DNA from: JAIQFL01 sp035295745
GTDB lineage: Bacteria > Acidobacteriota > Terriglobia > Bryobacterales > Bryobacteraceae
NCBI GenBank assembly: GCA_035295745.1
Contig: DATGIL010000040.1
Coordinates: 1-29,800 of the forward strand
DNA: 29,800 nucleotides
Reading direction: 5' to 3'
Each line of letters begins with the position of its first letter. Within the stretch, counting starts at the first letter, position 1. Of the stretch, positions 7,662 through 15,304 are shown one piece after another. The notes under the pieces are model-generated. The model was given only the letters and a program-made list of their open reading frames with translations. It ran no database searches and was not told the DNA's origin. The position numbers and the translations under genes are program-made.

Positions 7662-8590
7662 GCATTCCCGAATTCGAATACGACCAGATGATCGGCGGCT
7701 GCGGCTTCTTTCGCGTCCGGCATCCGCTATTCCCGGTGTCGCGCTGCGCCGAAGTTATTGAGCGCGCTCAGGAGTTATTCGCGCTCCCAGCAGGGCAGAA
7801 GCAGCTCCTGGCCATCGAGCAATCACCGCATTTCCGTGGTTACAGCGTGATGGAGAGCTGCCACGACTGGCGCGAACAGATCCACTTCGGCCGGGAAGAG
7901 TCCGCCCGCGCTGGTTTACCGGTGCATCACCAGTTACGCGGTCCGAATCTGTGGCCTGTTGATCCGGAGTGGCGCGGATTCGTTCTCAGATTGATGGACG
8001 ATTTGGAAACGGTGGGAAGGGAGGTGCTGTCCAGTCTGGCTAAATCGCTCGGCTTTCCGGAATCGCGATTTCTGCGGGAGTCGGAGACGCCGTATCTGCT
8101 CCTGAAGATGATCCACTACCGCGGAACTCCGGAGGGTCTGCCGCGCTCGGGCGTGGCGCCTCACGTGGACTTCAGTTGGATCACCCTGCTGCTGCAAGAC
8201 GAAACTGGCGGTCTGGAAGTCCTGAATGGGGAAGGGAGTTGGATGCCGGCTCCCCCAGTGCGCGGGACACTCCTCGTCAACGCCGGCGAGATCTTGGAGT
8301 TCGCGAGCAATGGAGCGTTCCCCGCGACGCCGCATCGCGTGGTCACTGGAAGCGGCTCGCGCGTCTCTCTGCCATTCTTCCTGAATCCGGGACTGGATAC
8401 GAGGATCGAACCGATCGCCGCTCCACAGCCTCCCGCCGCGTCATGCCCTGGCGCCAGTGGCCCGCCGGGTGTCACAACGCATGTCCACCGCGTTTTCTGC
8501 ACGCCGCGGACTCTGCCTTTCGTCTTCGGCGACGAGGAGTGGCGCCGCAAAGGGCTTGGGAAATACTGCGAGCTCTGCCGCCCCGGGTAA
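7658..8590 (+). CDS. 2-oxoglutarate/Fe(II)-dependent oxygenase, isopenicillin N synthase-like
   Basis: The start is GTG 7658, whose GTGA overlaps the mbfA stop; the product is 310 residues, normal for the family. The Fe(II) facial triad is visible as H169-x-D171 (PHVDFSW) and H226 (TPHRVV). The 2-oxoglutarate-binding R-x-S follows at R235-V-S237 (SRVSLPFFLNPG). The N-terminal half (FFRVRHPLFPVSRCAEVIER, then FRGYSVMES) matches the DIOX_N region. The family hydroxylates, desaturates or cyclises small molecules with O2 and Fe(II). The substrate cannot be read from sequence, and no biosynthetic cluster surrounds it. The tight coupling to an iron exporter is unusual and may mean iron-linked expression or function. 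A Cys pair (YCELC) near the C-terminus is notable. Confidence 0.85.
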   Translation: MSIPEFEYDQMIGGCGFFRVRHPLFPVSRCAEVIERAQELFALPAGQKQLLAIEQSPHFRGYSVMESCHDWREQIHFGREESARAGLPVHHQLRGPNLWPVDPEWRGFVLRLMDDLETVGREVLSSLAKSLGFPESRFLRESETPYLLLKMIHYRGTPEGLPRSGVAPHVDFSWITLLLQDETGGLEVLNGEGSWMPAPPVRGTLLVNAGEILEFASNGAFPATPHRVVTGSGSRVSLPFFLNPGLDTRIEPIAAPQPPAASCPGASGPPGVTTHVHRVFCTPRTLPFVFGDEEWRRKGLGKYCELCRPG

Positions 8591-8662
8591 GGCGAGGCCG
8601 TCCAATTCGACGGTCCGAGATTCATTCGCTGAGACTCTCGGATTTCGCTATCCTTGGACAAA

Positions 8663-9226
8663 ATGGGCAAACCAGTCACGTTGCTCGAACAGTTATGCGC
8701 CCACGTGCTGTCTTTCGGCGCTGTCTCATTTGAGACGGAGCGCACCAAGGGTTGGCAACGAGGGTTCGCCCAAATCGACGGCGCACGCTCACGGATCGCG
8801 AACTTCGCGGACCCTGGCAGGGACGCCGAAGAGTTGCGTGCCAATCTCGCCGCAGCCGTCGCCGCCAAAAAGCCTATTCGCACGGTGATCCGCGGAGAGG
8901 TTTACCTAATCAATGTCCGCGAGCTGGGAAACTCCGAGAAAGATTACGAGGTGAGGATTGATCTGGCGCCCAAACTCGATCCATCCGTGGCGCCGCGATT
9001 CACCGCAAAGCAGGGCCAGTACCTCGCATTCATCCACAACTACACCAAGATCCATCGCTGTCCGCCAGCCGAGTCGGACCTGCAATACTACTTTCGGGTT
9101 TCAGCTCCTGCGATCCACGACATGATCAAGACCCTGGAGCGAAACGGGTTCATCGAGAAAAAACCTGGGCAGGCCCGCTCCATTCGTCTCATTGTCGCGC
9201 CGGAACACTTGCCGCGATTGCAGTAG
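8663..9226 (+). CDS. Protein with C-terminal LexA-like winged-helix domain (putative regulator)
   Basis: ATG 8663 gives 187 residues; TTG 8654 in the same frame lies inside a putative -10 box (TATCCT, 8649-8654). Residues 113-180 read like the LexA N-terminal DNA-binding domain: FTAKQGQYLAFIHNYTKIH, PPAESDLQYYFRVSAPAIHD, MIKTLERNGFIEKKPGQARS, then IRLI. Here the domain sits at the C-terminus, and there is no S24 peptidase Ser/Lys dyad, so this is not a self-cleaving LexA. The first ~110 residues form an unassigned alpha/beta region that may be a sensor or dimer domain. An inverted repeat CCGAGA...TCTCGG (8615-8641) precedes the gene. It follows the mbfA-oxygenase pair by 72 bases on the same strand and could regulate it, which is inference. 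Confidence 0.65.
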   Translation: MGKPVTLLEQLCAHVLSFGAVSFETERTKGWQRGFAQIDGARSRIANFADPGRDAEELRANLAAAVAAKKPIRTVIRGEVYLINVRELGNSEKDYEVRIDLAPKLDPSVAPRFTAKQGQYLAFIHNYTKIHRCPPAESDLQYYFRVSAPAIHDMIKTLERNGFIEKKPGQARSIRLIVAPEHLPRLQ

Positions 9227-9265
9227 TCGCAAACTGAAGACGACACCAGCTTGGCATCGACAGGT

Positions 9266-10072
9266 TCAAGACCCGTATTCGGTATCTTTCTTTAAGACGC
9301 GCACCAGGTCGCCCACTTCCGCGTGCGCTCCGAAGATCGGCACGCCGCGGTATTCGAAACGATCGCGCGCTTCATGCTCCTGCCATGTGGCAACCGCCTT
9401 GAACGCCGTCCTCACCACATCGCTCTCATCGGCATCGCGCGCGACGTGCCACTTCCTGCCGTGGTAAGTCTTCCGGACACCGCTGCCGATGTCCTCTTCT
9501 TCGCAACGGATCCATATGAGAAAGCCGCCGGGAATCTCCTCCGTCAGGAATTCGATCGGTCCGCACCGCACATCCGCGAGAATCGCCTGAAGCCGGTTGC
9601 AACACATTGAGATCGCGACTTCCCGTACCAGCTGAATCGCATGCTCGACGGCAGCTTGCACGCTCGAAAATACCGGAACACCAATCTCGTGGGCCATGCT
9701 GCGAACAAAGATCCGTCCGCGATTCAGATCGTTCCGCTCTTCGACCGTGAGCAATCTGCCGTCGATGCAGTCCGATTCTCCGATATCCGCGACCATCAGC
9801 GCCAAAGGACGGCGACAGCCCAACAGGTAGGCCGCTTCACCGATCGAAGCCACACCGCGGGTCTCAGCGCTGATCACGAAAAGCAGAACGTCGGCACGTT
9901 CCTTGGCCACCATCTCCGCCGCTTCACACGCCGGGGTCCACTCGCCAATGCCCAGTTGCGGATTGTAGTAAGTTACACCAGCGGCCTCGAGCACTGGTAT
10001 GGCGATCTTCTGACGCCACGTGCTCGTGCCGCACGTCCCGCCCAGGAAGATCTGCCGCCTGGTATTGCTCAC
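9266..10072 (-). CDS. Nucleoside 2-deoxyribosyltransferase-like protein with C-terminal extension
   Basis: The product starts at GTG 10072 (MSNTRRQIFLGGTCGTSTWR) and has 268 residues. The first ~150 match the nucleoside 2-deoxyribosyltransferase-like fold (Nuc_deoxyri_tr2 type): glycine-rich IFLGGTCG, then YYNPQLGIGEWTPACEAAEM and an ADVLLFVISAETRGVASIGE strand-helix with the acidic residue expected in such enzymes. Family members cleave or exchange bases on deoxynucleosides, but many are uncharacterised and could act on NAD-like or modified nucleotides. Residues ~150-268 (CCNRLQAILADVRCGPIEFL, GGFLIWIRCEEEDIGSG) form a separate unassigned domain. It is the last gene of the scpA-scpB-rluB operon, 16 bases after the CoA-binding gene. 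Confidence 0.6.
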   Translation of the reverse strand: MSNTRRQIFLGGTCGTSTWRQKIAIPVLEAAGVTYYNPQLGIGEWTPACEAAEMVAKERADVLLFVISAETRGVASIGEAAYLLGCRRPLALMVADIGESDCIDGRLLTVEERNDLNRGRIFVRSMAHEIGVPVFSSVQAAVEHAIQLVREVAISMCCNRLQAILADVRCGPIEFLTEEIPGGFLIWIRCEEEDIGSGVRKTYHGRKWHVARDADESDVVRTAFKAVATWQEHEARDRFEYRGVPIFGAHAEVGDLVRVLKKDTEYGS

Positions 10073-10088
10073 TGCGATGTCGCGCTCA

Positions 10089-10490
10089 CTACGACGCGTG
10101 CGCCAGACGCCGGTGGTCCTTCAGAATGCAGCTGTCCATCGTGACGGCGAGGCCGGCCGCCTCGGCAGCGCGCGCCGCCTCTTCGTGAATGACCCCCTCC
10201 TGCATCCAAATCGCCTTGGCCCCCTTGCGAATGGCAGCTTCCACAATTGACGGAACGAACTCCGAACGGCGGAAAATATCGACTATGTCAATGGGATCGG
10301 GCACCGAGTCGAGATCGGGATAGCACTTCTCCCCCAGGACCTCGGTCTCGTACGGATTGACCGGAATGATCCGGTAGCCGGACCGTTTCATGTACTCCGC
10401 AACCCCGTAACTGGGGCGGAAACGCTTGCCGGACAGCCCCACAACGGCGATGGTCCGGGCGGAATCCAGGATATTGGAGATTCGGTTCAT
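10089..10490 (-). CDS. CoA-binding domain protein (YccU-like)
   Basis: This 133-residue single-domain Rossmann protein matches the CoA_binding_2 family, including E. coli YccU. The nucleotide-binding start is TIAVVGLSGKRFRPSYGVAE, followed by YRIIPVNPYETEVLGEKCYP, a DIVDIFRRSEFVPSIVEAA strand-helix, and KAIWMQEGVIHEEAARAAEA. The family is related to succinyl-CoA synthetase alpha subunits and binds CoA, but its physiological role is not settled. The start codon ATG 10490 overlaps the rluB stop (ATGA), so translation is coupled. Confidence 0.85.
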   Translation of the reverse strand: MNRISNILDSARTIAVVGLSGKRFRPSYGVAEYMKRSGYRIIPVNPYETEVLGEKCYPDLDSVPDPIDIVDIFRRSEFVPSIVEAAIRKGAKAIWMQEGVIHEEAARAAEAAGLAVTMDSCILKDHRRLAHAS

Positions 10491-11242
10491 TCGCTTTCCC
10501 TTGAGCGCGCCCCCCGTTTGGACGGTTGGATCGCGCGCTTGAGCTTATGCACTTCTTCTTCCGAAAGATGGCGAAACTGGCCCGGTTTCAGCGGCCCGAT
10601 TTCGAGTGGACCGATCCGCACCCGCCTGAGCTTCTCCACCAGGCGGCCGAAATGCTTGAACATCAGTCGGATCTGGTTATTCCGGCCTTCGTACAGGCGC
10701 ACTTCGTACCACGGATTCTCACCCTCTCGAATCAGCTTCAGGCCCGCCGGCATGGTGCGCTTGCCGGAGAGCGGCACGCCCTCCCGGAACTGTTGCTGCT
10801 GGTCGGGAGTCAGGGCGCCGTTAGCCTTCACGACATAGGTTTTGGGCAGGTGGGTGGCTGCCGACATGATGGCATTTGCCATCTCCCCGTCGTTGGTCAG
10901 CAGCAGAAGTCCTTCGCTGTGATAGTCGAGACGCCCCACCGGATACACCCGCTCCTTGATGCCGTGGAGCAAGTCCATGACCGTCGCCCGGCCCTCCGGA
11001 TCGCTCACCGTGGTAACGGTGTTGTTCGGTTTGTATAGAGCAAGATAGACTTGGCGCTTGGGGGCGTGAACCAGGCGACCATCCACCTTAATATGGTCGC
11101 GTGCGAGATCCGCTTTCGATCCAGGCTCGGCAATCACTTTTCCATTTACCGTAACCCTGCCTTCCTGCATCATTCGTTCAGCTTGGCGGCGAGAGGCGAC
11201 TCCGGCCTGCGACAGGATTTTGTGAAGGCGTTCTTCCGGCAC
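10487..11242 (-). CDS. rluB: 23S rRNA pseudouridine synthase, RluB/RsuA family
   Basis: The 251-residue protein begins at GTG 11242 (MPEERLHKILSQAGVASRRQ) with an S4 RNA-binding domain (about 1-55). The catalytic domain follows, with the signature GRLDYHSEGLLLLTNDG at 103-119 and the catalytic aspartate at D106. RNNQIRLMFKHFGRLVEKLR is the family's late motif. RluB makes pseudouridine 2605 in 23S rRNA in E. coli; RluE, RluF and RsuA are close relatives, so target assignment rests on the scpAB neighbourhood, which is typical for rluB. Start and scpB stop share one base (TAGTG), indicating coupled translation. The basic tail (KRAIQPSKRGARSRE) could add RNA contacts. Confidence 0.9.
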   Translation of the reverse strand: MPEERLHKILSQAGVASRRQAERMMQEGRVTVNGKVIAEPGSKADLARDHIKVDGRLVHAPKRQVYLALYKPNNTVTTVSDPEGRATVMDLLHGIKERVYPVGRLDYHSEGLLLLTNDGEMANAIMSAATHLPKTYVVKANGALTPDQQQQFREGVPLSGKRTMPAGLKLIREGENPWYEVRLYEGRNNQIRLMFKHFGRLVEKLRRVRIGPLEIGPLKPGQFRHLSEEEVHKLKRAIQPSKRGARSRESE

Positions 11243-12324
11243 TAGCTCTCCTGCGGCTCCGAAGTGGGATCTGACTCGCCCGACGGTGCCTCGGGCACCG
11301 GGCTGGCTGCAGAAGGCGCTGCAGAAGCTTCCGGAGCCTCCGGAGCTGCCGCGCTTGGCTCCACTGCCGCGCTTGGCTCCGCTGTTGAGATTGGCTCCGG
11401 TGCTGCCGCCTCGGCTGGGGCAGCGGCCGCTGGTGTGGGCGTGGGCTCCTCTGCGGAGATTTCGCTATCAGCGAAGGCCAACCGCCGGATCTCCTCGAAC
11501 TCCTTGAGCGAGGGAAGCTCGCTTAAGTCCTTGAGCCCAAACTGGATGAGGAATTCCTTCGTGGTTTTGTAGAGGATCGGCTTGCCAATCACGTTCTTCC
11601 GGCCGGCTGCGGCGATCAGCTTGCGATCCAGCAAAGTATTGAGCACGCCCGCGCCCCGCACACCGCGAACTTCCTGGATTTCGGGCGCCGTAACCGGCTG
11701 TTTGTAGGCAATCACGGCTAATGTTTCCAGGGCGGGCAAAGACAGCTTCAGCGGCGGCTTTAGGCTCTTGACGAAGCTGCGGACGGCCTCATGATGTTCC
11801 GCTTTGGTGGCCATCTTAAAGCCCCCCGCCACCTCGCGGATTGTCACTCCGTGCTCCGGCTTGTCGAATTCCGCCACAAGCTCGTCAAGCAAGGCCCGGA
11901 CTCGATCGGCGGGCTGTTGCAGCGCGGTCGCGATCTGAACCAGCGTGAGCGGCTCCTCCGCAATGTAAACGATGGCTTCCAGTACGGCCCGGAGCTGCGT
12001 GTCCTCCACCGGAAAGGATGCCGGTTGTTCCGTGTCAGACTCCGCCGGGGTCAGCACTTCGTCCATGGAGAACGTGCGTTCGGGAGTCGGCTCTTCAGGA
12101 GGCGTGGCTCCGGTGACAGCTTCTGGCACCTCGACCCGCTCAGTCTGCGCAGCCGGTTCGGCCTGAGGAACTTCCGCACTCGGCGGCGCCTCGTCGGCCC
12201 GCTCGACTGCGGGTGCCTCTGACTTCTCGGGTTCTTGAGGCCCCGCAAGCGCGTCTACTGTTTCCTCGCGCGCCGGTTCCGGTTCCGGGCTTACCCCTTG
12301 CGGGAGTGTTTCCAATTCTTCCAT
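11242..12324 (-). CDS. scpB: Segregation and condensation protein ScpB with long disordered extensions
   Basis: The 360-residue protein has the ScpB double winged-helix core at about 106-293: PVEDTQLRAVLEAIVYIAEE, PLTLVQIATALQQPADRVRA, LSLPALETLAVIAYKQPVTA, GVRGAGVLNTLLDRKLI, RKNVIGKPILYKTTKEFLIQ. ScpB bridges ScpA and the Smc heads in chromosome condensation. Usual length is about 180-250. Here there is an extra ~105-residue Pro/Glu/Ala-rich N-terminus and a ~65-residue Ala/Pro/Glu-rich C-terminus, both probably disordered. The C-terminal tail includes a short tandem repeat at DNA level (11347-11400). It starts seven bases after the scpA stop and shares a base with the rluB start. The extensions could bind partners or act as linkers; that is inference. 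Confidence 0.9.
   Translation of the reverse strand: MEELETLPQGVSPEPEPAREETVDALAGPQEPEKSEAPAVERADEAPPSAEVPQAEPAAQTERVEVPEAVTGATPPEEPTPERTFSMDEVLTPAESDTEQPASFPVEDTQLRAVLEAIVYIAEEPLTLVQIATALQQPADRVRALLDELVAEFDKPEHGVTIREVAGGFKMATKAEHHEAVRSFVKSLKPPLKLSLPALETLAVIAYKQPVTAPEIQEVRGVRGAGVLNTLLDRKLIAAAGRKNVIGKPILYKTTKEFLIQFGLKDLSELPSLKEFEEIRRLAFADSEISAEEPTPTPAAAAPAEAAAPEPISTAEPSAAVEPSAAAPEAPEASAAPSAASPVPEAPSGESDPTSEPQES
11347..11400. repeat. Three 18-bp tandem repeats inside scpB
   Basis: Three in-frame 18-base units begin GCCGCGCTTGGCTCCACT, GCCGCGCTTGGCTCCGCT and GTTGAGATTGGCTCCGGT. Read on the minus strand, they encode the Ala/Pro/Glu/Ser-rich ScpB tail. The first two units differ at one position. 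Unit-number variation between strains would be expected. Confidence 0.55.
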
Positions 12325-12331
12325 GCCTTAA

Positions 12332-13120
12332 TTAGATGTAGTCTTTCTCGATCGCCGCGATGGGCTGTTCGGAGGAGAAGACCGAATCGAAGTTAGCGTG
12401 CCGCTGGAGTGCGATCTCGCCGAATAAGTCCTTCTGGGTCAGCACGACTGCCTGCATTCGCACCATCTCGAGCACGGCCAGAAAGAGGGCGATCATCGAC
12501 CGTCGGGTGCGCTGCTGCTCGAAAACCCGCAGAATGAATACCGGCTGCTCCGGACCGGATTCCGCCACCTTTTCCTTCAAATAGCGGATCATGTCCGCGA
12601 CCGTGACGTCGCTCGACTCGACTTCGTACACCGGACGATTCTTCGCCCGTTCCAGGAGTTCACCGAAGGCTTTGACCAAGTCGAACAGCGTGATCGCCAG
12701 CCCAGGGTCATCGTCCTCGGACACGAAGGCCTTGATCTGAGGATTCGACCAGACATTCTCCTCGATCATCCGCTTCTGCTGGAGCATCTCGGCCGCATTC
12801 TTAAAGCGCTCGTGTTCCAAAAGCCGGTCTACGAGTTCCTGCCGGGGGTCGTCGGAGCTATCGCTCAGCTTTTCCATTTCCGGATCCCGAGGCAGCAGCA
12901 TCCGGGACTTGATATGGATTAGGGTGGCAGCCATGTAGACAAACTCTGCACCCAAATCGATATCCATCTCCCGGGCCTTCTCGATGTAATCCAGGTACTG
13001 CGCAGTAATGGTGGCAATCGGGATGTCTTTGATGTCGATCTGCTGCTTACGAATGAGGTCCAGCAACAGATCCAACGGCCCCTGATATTGCTCCAAATGA
13101 AAATTGAGCGACGATGACAC
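12332..13120 (-). CDS. scpA: Segregation and condensation protein ScpA
   Basis: The 262-residue protein is the kleisin subunit of the Smc-ScpAB complex. The start is GTG 13120, giving MSSSLNFHLEQYQGPLDLLL with the family's F-GPLDLLL-LI motif. The middle contains FVYMAATLIHIKSRMLLPRD and an acidic linker; the C-terminal winged helix has RSMIALFLAVLEMVRMQAVV and LTQKDLFGEIALQ. Length is typical. It heads the operon scpA-scpB-rluB-CoA-binding-deoxyribosyltransferase-like. The next gene upstream, the dehydratase, is divergent. TATCGT lies eight bases before the GTG (13134-13129), so the transcript may start next to the codon, and there is no well-spaced Shine-Dalgarno sequence. Confidence 0.92.
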   Translation of the reverse strand: MSSSLNFHLEQYQGPLDLLLDLIRKQQIDIKDIPIATITAQYLDYIEKAREMDIDLGAEFVYMAATLIHIKSRMLLPRDPEMEKLSDSSDDPRQELVDRLLEHERFKNAAEMLQQKRMIEENVWSNPQIKAFVSEDDDPGLAITLFDLVKAFGELLERAKNRPVYEVESSDVTVADMIRYLKEKVAESGPEQPVFILRVFEQQRTRRSMIALFLAVLEMVRMQAVVLTQKDLFGEIALQRHANFDSVFSSEQPIAAIEKDYI

Positions 13121-13351
13121 TGCCTTTCACGATAACACGTTGTGGCGGCCGCCTCCGGCCTTGCCCCACCGCTCCGCATTAGCGTCCGGCCAATCGTCCG
13201 AAGCCCAAGAAATCAAAAGGGATCTGGAATGCTTGCCGACTTTGTTCCGCGGCCTAAGACCCTGATCGAGAATCTGAGAGAAAAACCGTGTTTCGCTCTA
13301 ATGCAATTGCGCCCAACGACCGATCCTTTGGATGTGAAGGGTAGTTATCCA

Positions 13352-15304
13352 ATGTCCCGACTGCCGATACTGCCGGATTCCGGAGGCCTCGTTCGCAGCC
13401 TTGCGCGATGCCATGTATGGGTTCTTCGTGCCGCGCAACTGGCGTTTTTTATCTTCGGAGCGATCTCGGCATTTCTGCTTCGTTTTGATTTCAATATCCC
13501 AGGTCCGTATCATCAGCACCTCTGGTTTGGCTTGAGTCTCCTGGTGGCTGCCAAGGTCTTGGTATTTCATTCCCTTACCCTGGATCGTGGTTCCTGGCAG
13601 TTCGTCTCCGTCCCGGATTTGCTGCGCCTCGGAGTTGGCAATCTCGCGGGCTCCGTGCTGGCTTGTGCGGCGATCTTGCTGTGGGCACCATCGGGCTTTC
13701 CGCGCTCGTTATACATCCTGGATTTTCTTCTTTGCTCACTTCTCACGGGCAGCGCTCGCCTGGCGGTTCGAATTATCTTCGAGTTTTCGAGGCGGCAGAG
13801 CGGGGTAGAGCGCAAGCGAACTTTGATCTACGGTGCCGGAGCAGCCGGTGAGGTCCTGCTTCGGGAACTTCGCCAGAATCCTTCCATCCCTTATCGGTTA
13901 ATTGGTTTCATTGATGACGATCCACTCAAGCTCGGCAGCATGATCCATCGATTGAAAATCCTTGGCAACGGCCAGGATCTGCCACATATCGTACGCGAAC
14001 AGCAGATTGGCATGGTGCTGATCGCGGTGCCTCGCGCCACCGGCCAGCAGATGGCCGCCATCCTGGAGCACTGCCACCGGGCGGAGGTCTCTTTCAAGAC
14101 GGTGCCCAGCCTTGCGGAAGTGATCGAGTCCGCAGGTTTAGCTTCGCAGATCCGTGATGTCGCGGTAGACGACCTGCTGGGGCGCAATCCCATCCAACTC
14201 GACGAATCGACCATCCGCCAGAAGATCGAGGGCAAAGTGATCGTCGTCACCGGAGCGGCCGGATCGATTGGGTCCGAGCTTTGCCGGCAGATCGCCCGCT
14301 TCCGGCCTGCCGCGCTGGTGGCCTATGAGTGCGCGGAGACGGCACTGTTCTACCTGGAGCGCGAGATGTGCGAGTCCTTGCCGGAATTGGCCTTTCACGC
14401 GGAAATTGGCGATATTCGCGATCTACAGCGGCTGCATGAGGTGTTCGCACAATACCAGCCCGCGATCGTGTACCACGCCGCAGCCTACAAGCACGTGCCG
14501 ATGATGGAGTCGAACGTTTTTGAGGCCGTGGAGAACAACGTGATCGGCACCTGCAATGTCGCTCTCGCCGCGGCGCAGTATGCAGTGCGCGATTTCGTGA
14601 TGATCTCCTCCGACAAGGCTGTCCGGCCGACCAGCATCATGGGAGCAACCAAGCGCGTAGCGGAGATTCTGATCCACAGTCTGAATGGAGAGGTCACTAA
14701 CTACGTCTCAGTTCGTTTCGGCAACGTCCTGGGAAGCAACGGCAGTGTCATTCCCATCTTCAAAAAGCAAATCGCGGCCCGAAAGCCACTGACGATCACC
14801 CATCCGGAGATGCGCCGTTACTTTATGACGATACCCGAAGCGGCCCAACTCGTGGTACAAGCCTCGACCATGGGTCATGGCGGCGAGATTTTCGTGCTGG
14901 ATATGGGAGAGCAGGTCCGCATCGTCGACCTGGCGCGGAACCTCATTCTGCTTTCAGGACTGCAGCCTGAACACGACATTCCCATCAGATTCACAGGCGT
15001 GCGCCCCGGGGAGAAACTCTTCGAGGAAGTCGCGCACGTGGAAGAAGAAACTCTTCCCACCTATCATCCGAAAATCAAGATTTTCGCCAACCGCCACAAC
15101 GATCGGGCGATTCTCGACCGCATCGAGCAGCTTCGCTACTTCTGCGGTGCGCGAGACTTTCCCGGTCTGCTTCTTCAGCTCAAGGAACTCATTCCCGACT
15201 ACAATCCGAGCTCGCAGGTTCTGCGGCGCGCCGTGCATACGGCTACGTCACCAGCCGGTACGGCGCGAAAGGCGCAACCGCTCACATTGATCGCCCGTTT
15301 ATGA
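13352..15304 (+). CDS. WbpM/CapD-type nucleotide-sugar 4,6-dehydratase (membrane anchored)
   Basis: From ATG 13352 the protein has 650 residues, typical for membrane WbpM/PglF-like enzymes. Several hydrophobic segments lie in the first ~145 (AAQLAFFIFGAISAFLL, SLYILDFLLCSLLTG). A first Rossmann domain starts at G161 (GAGAAGEVLL), the catalytic one at G301 (GAAGSIGSEL). The active-site region is S419-S-D-K422, and M430-G-A-T-K434 replaces the Tyr of the usual YxxxK, as is normal in this subfamily. GVRPGEKLFEEV is the late motif. The likely reaction is C4,C6- or C5-directed dehydration/epimerisation of UDP-GlcNAc for surface glycans. ATG 13229 (behind AAGGGA) and ATG 13301 are alternative starts. 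No other polysaccharide gene is in the window. It converges on and overlaps the DUF1501 gene by six bases. Confidence 0.85.
   Translation: MSRLPILPDSGGLVRSLARCHVWVLRAAQLAFFIFGAISAFLLRFDFNIPGPYHQHLWFGLSLLVAAKVLVFHSLTLDRGSWQFVSVPDLLRLGVGNLAGSVLACAAILLWAPSGFPRSLYILDFLLCSLLTGSARLAVRIIFEFSRRQSGVERKRTLIYGAGAAGEVLLRELRQNPSIPYRLIGFIDDDPLKLGSMIHRLKILGNGQDLPHIVREQQIGMVLIAVPRATGQQMAAILEHCHRAEVSFKTVPSLAEVIESAGLASQIRDVAVDDLLGRNPIQLDESTIRQKIEGKVIVVTGAAGSIGSELCRQIARFRPAALVAYECAETALFYLEREMCESLPELAFHAEIGDIRDLQRLHEVFAQYQPAIVYHAAAYKHVPMMESNVFEAVENNVIGTCNVALAAAQYAVRDFVMISSDKAVRPTSIMGATKRVAEILIHSLNGEVTNYVSVRFGNVLGSNGSVIPIFKKQIAARKPLTITHPEMRRYFMTIPEAAQLVVQASTMGHGGEIFVLDMGEQVRIVDLARNLILLSGLQPEHDIPIRFTGVRPGEKLFEEVAHVEEETLPTYHPKIKIFANRHNDRAILDRIEQLRYFCGARDFPGLLLQLKELIPDYNPSSQVLRRAVHTATSPAGTARKAQPLTLIARL

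Noticed and set aside
14606..14650. Missing catalytic Tyr in the nucleotide-sugar dehydratase
   Set aside because: Met in place of Tyr in the YxxxK motif is normal for the WbpM/FlaA1-like subfamily, so it is not a defect.
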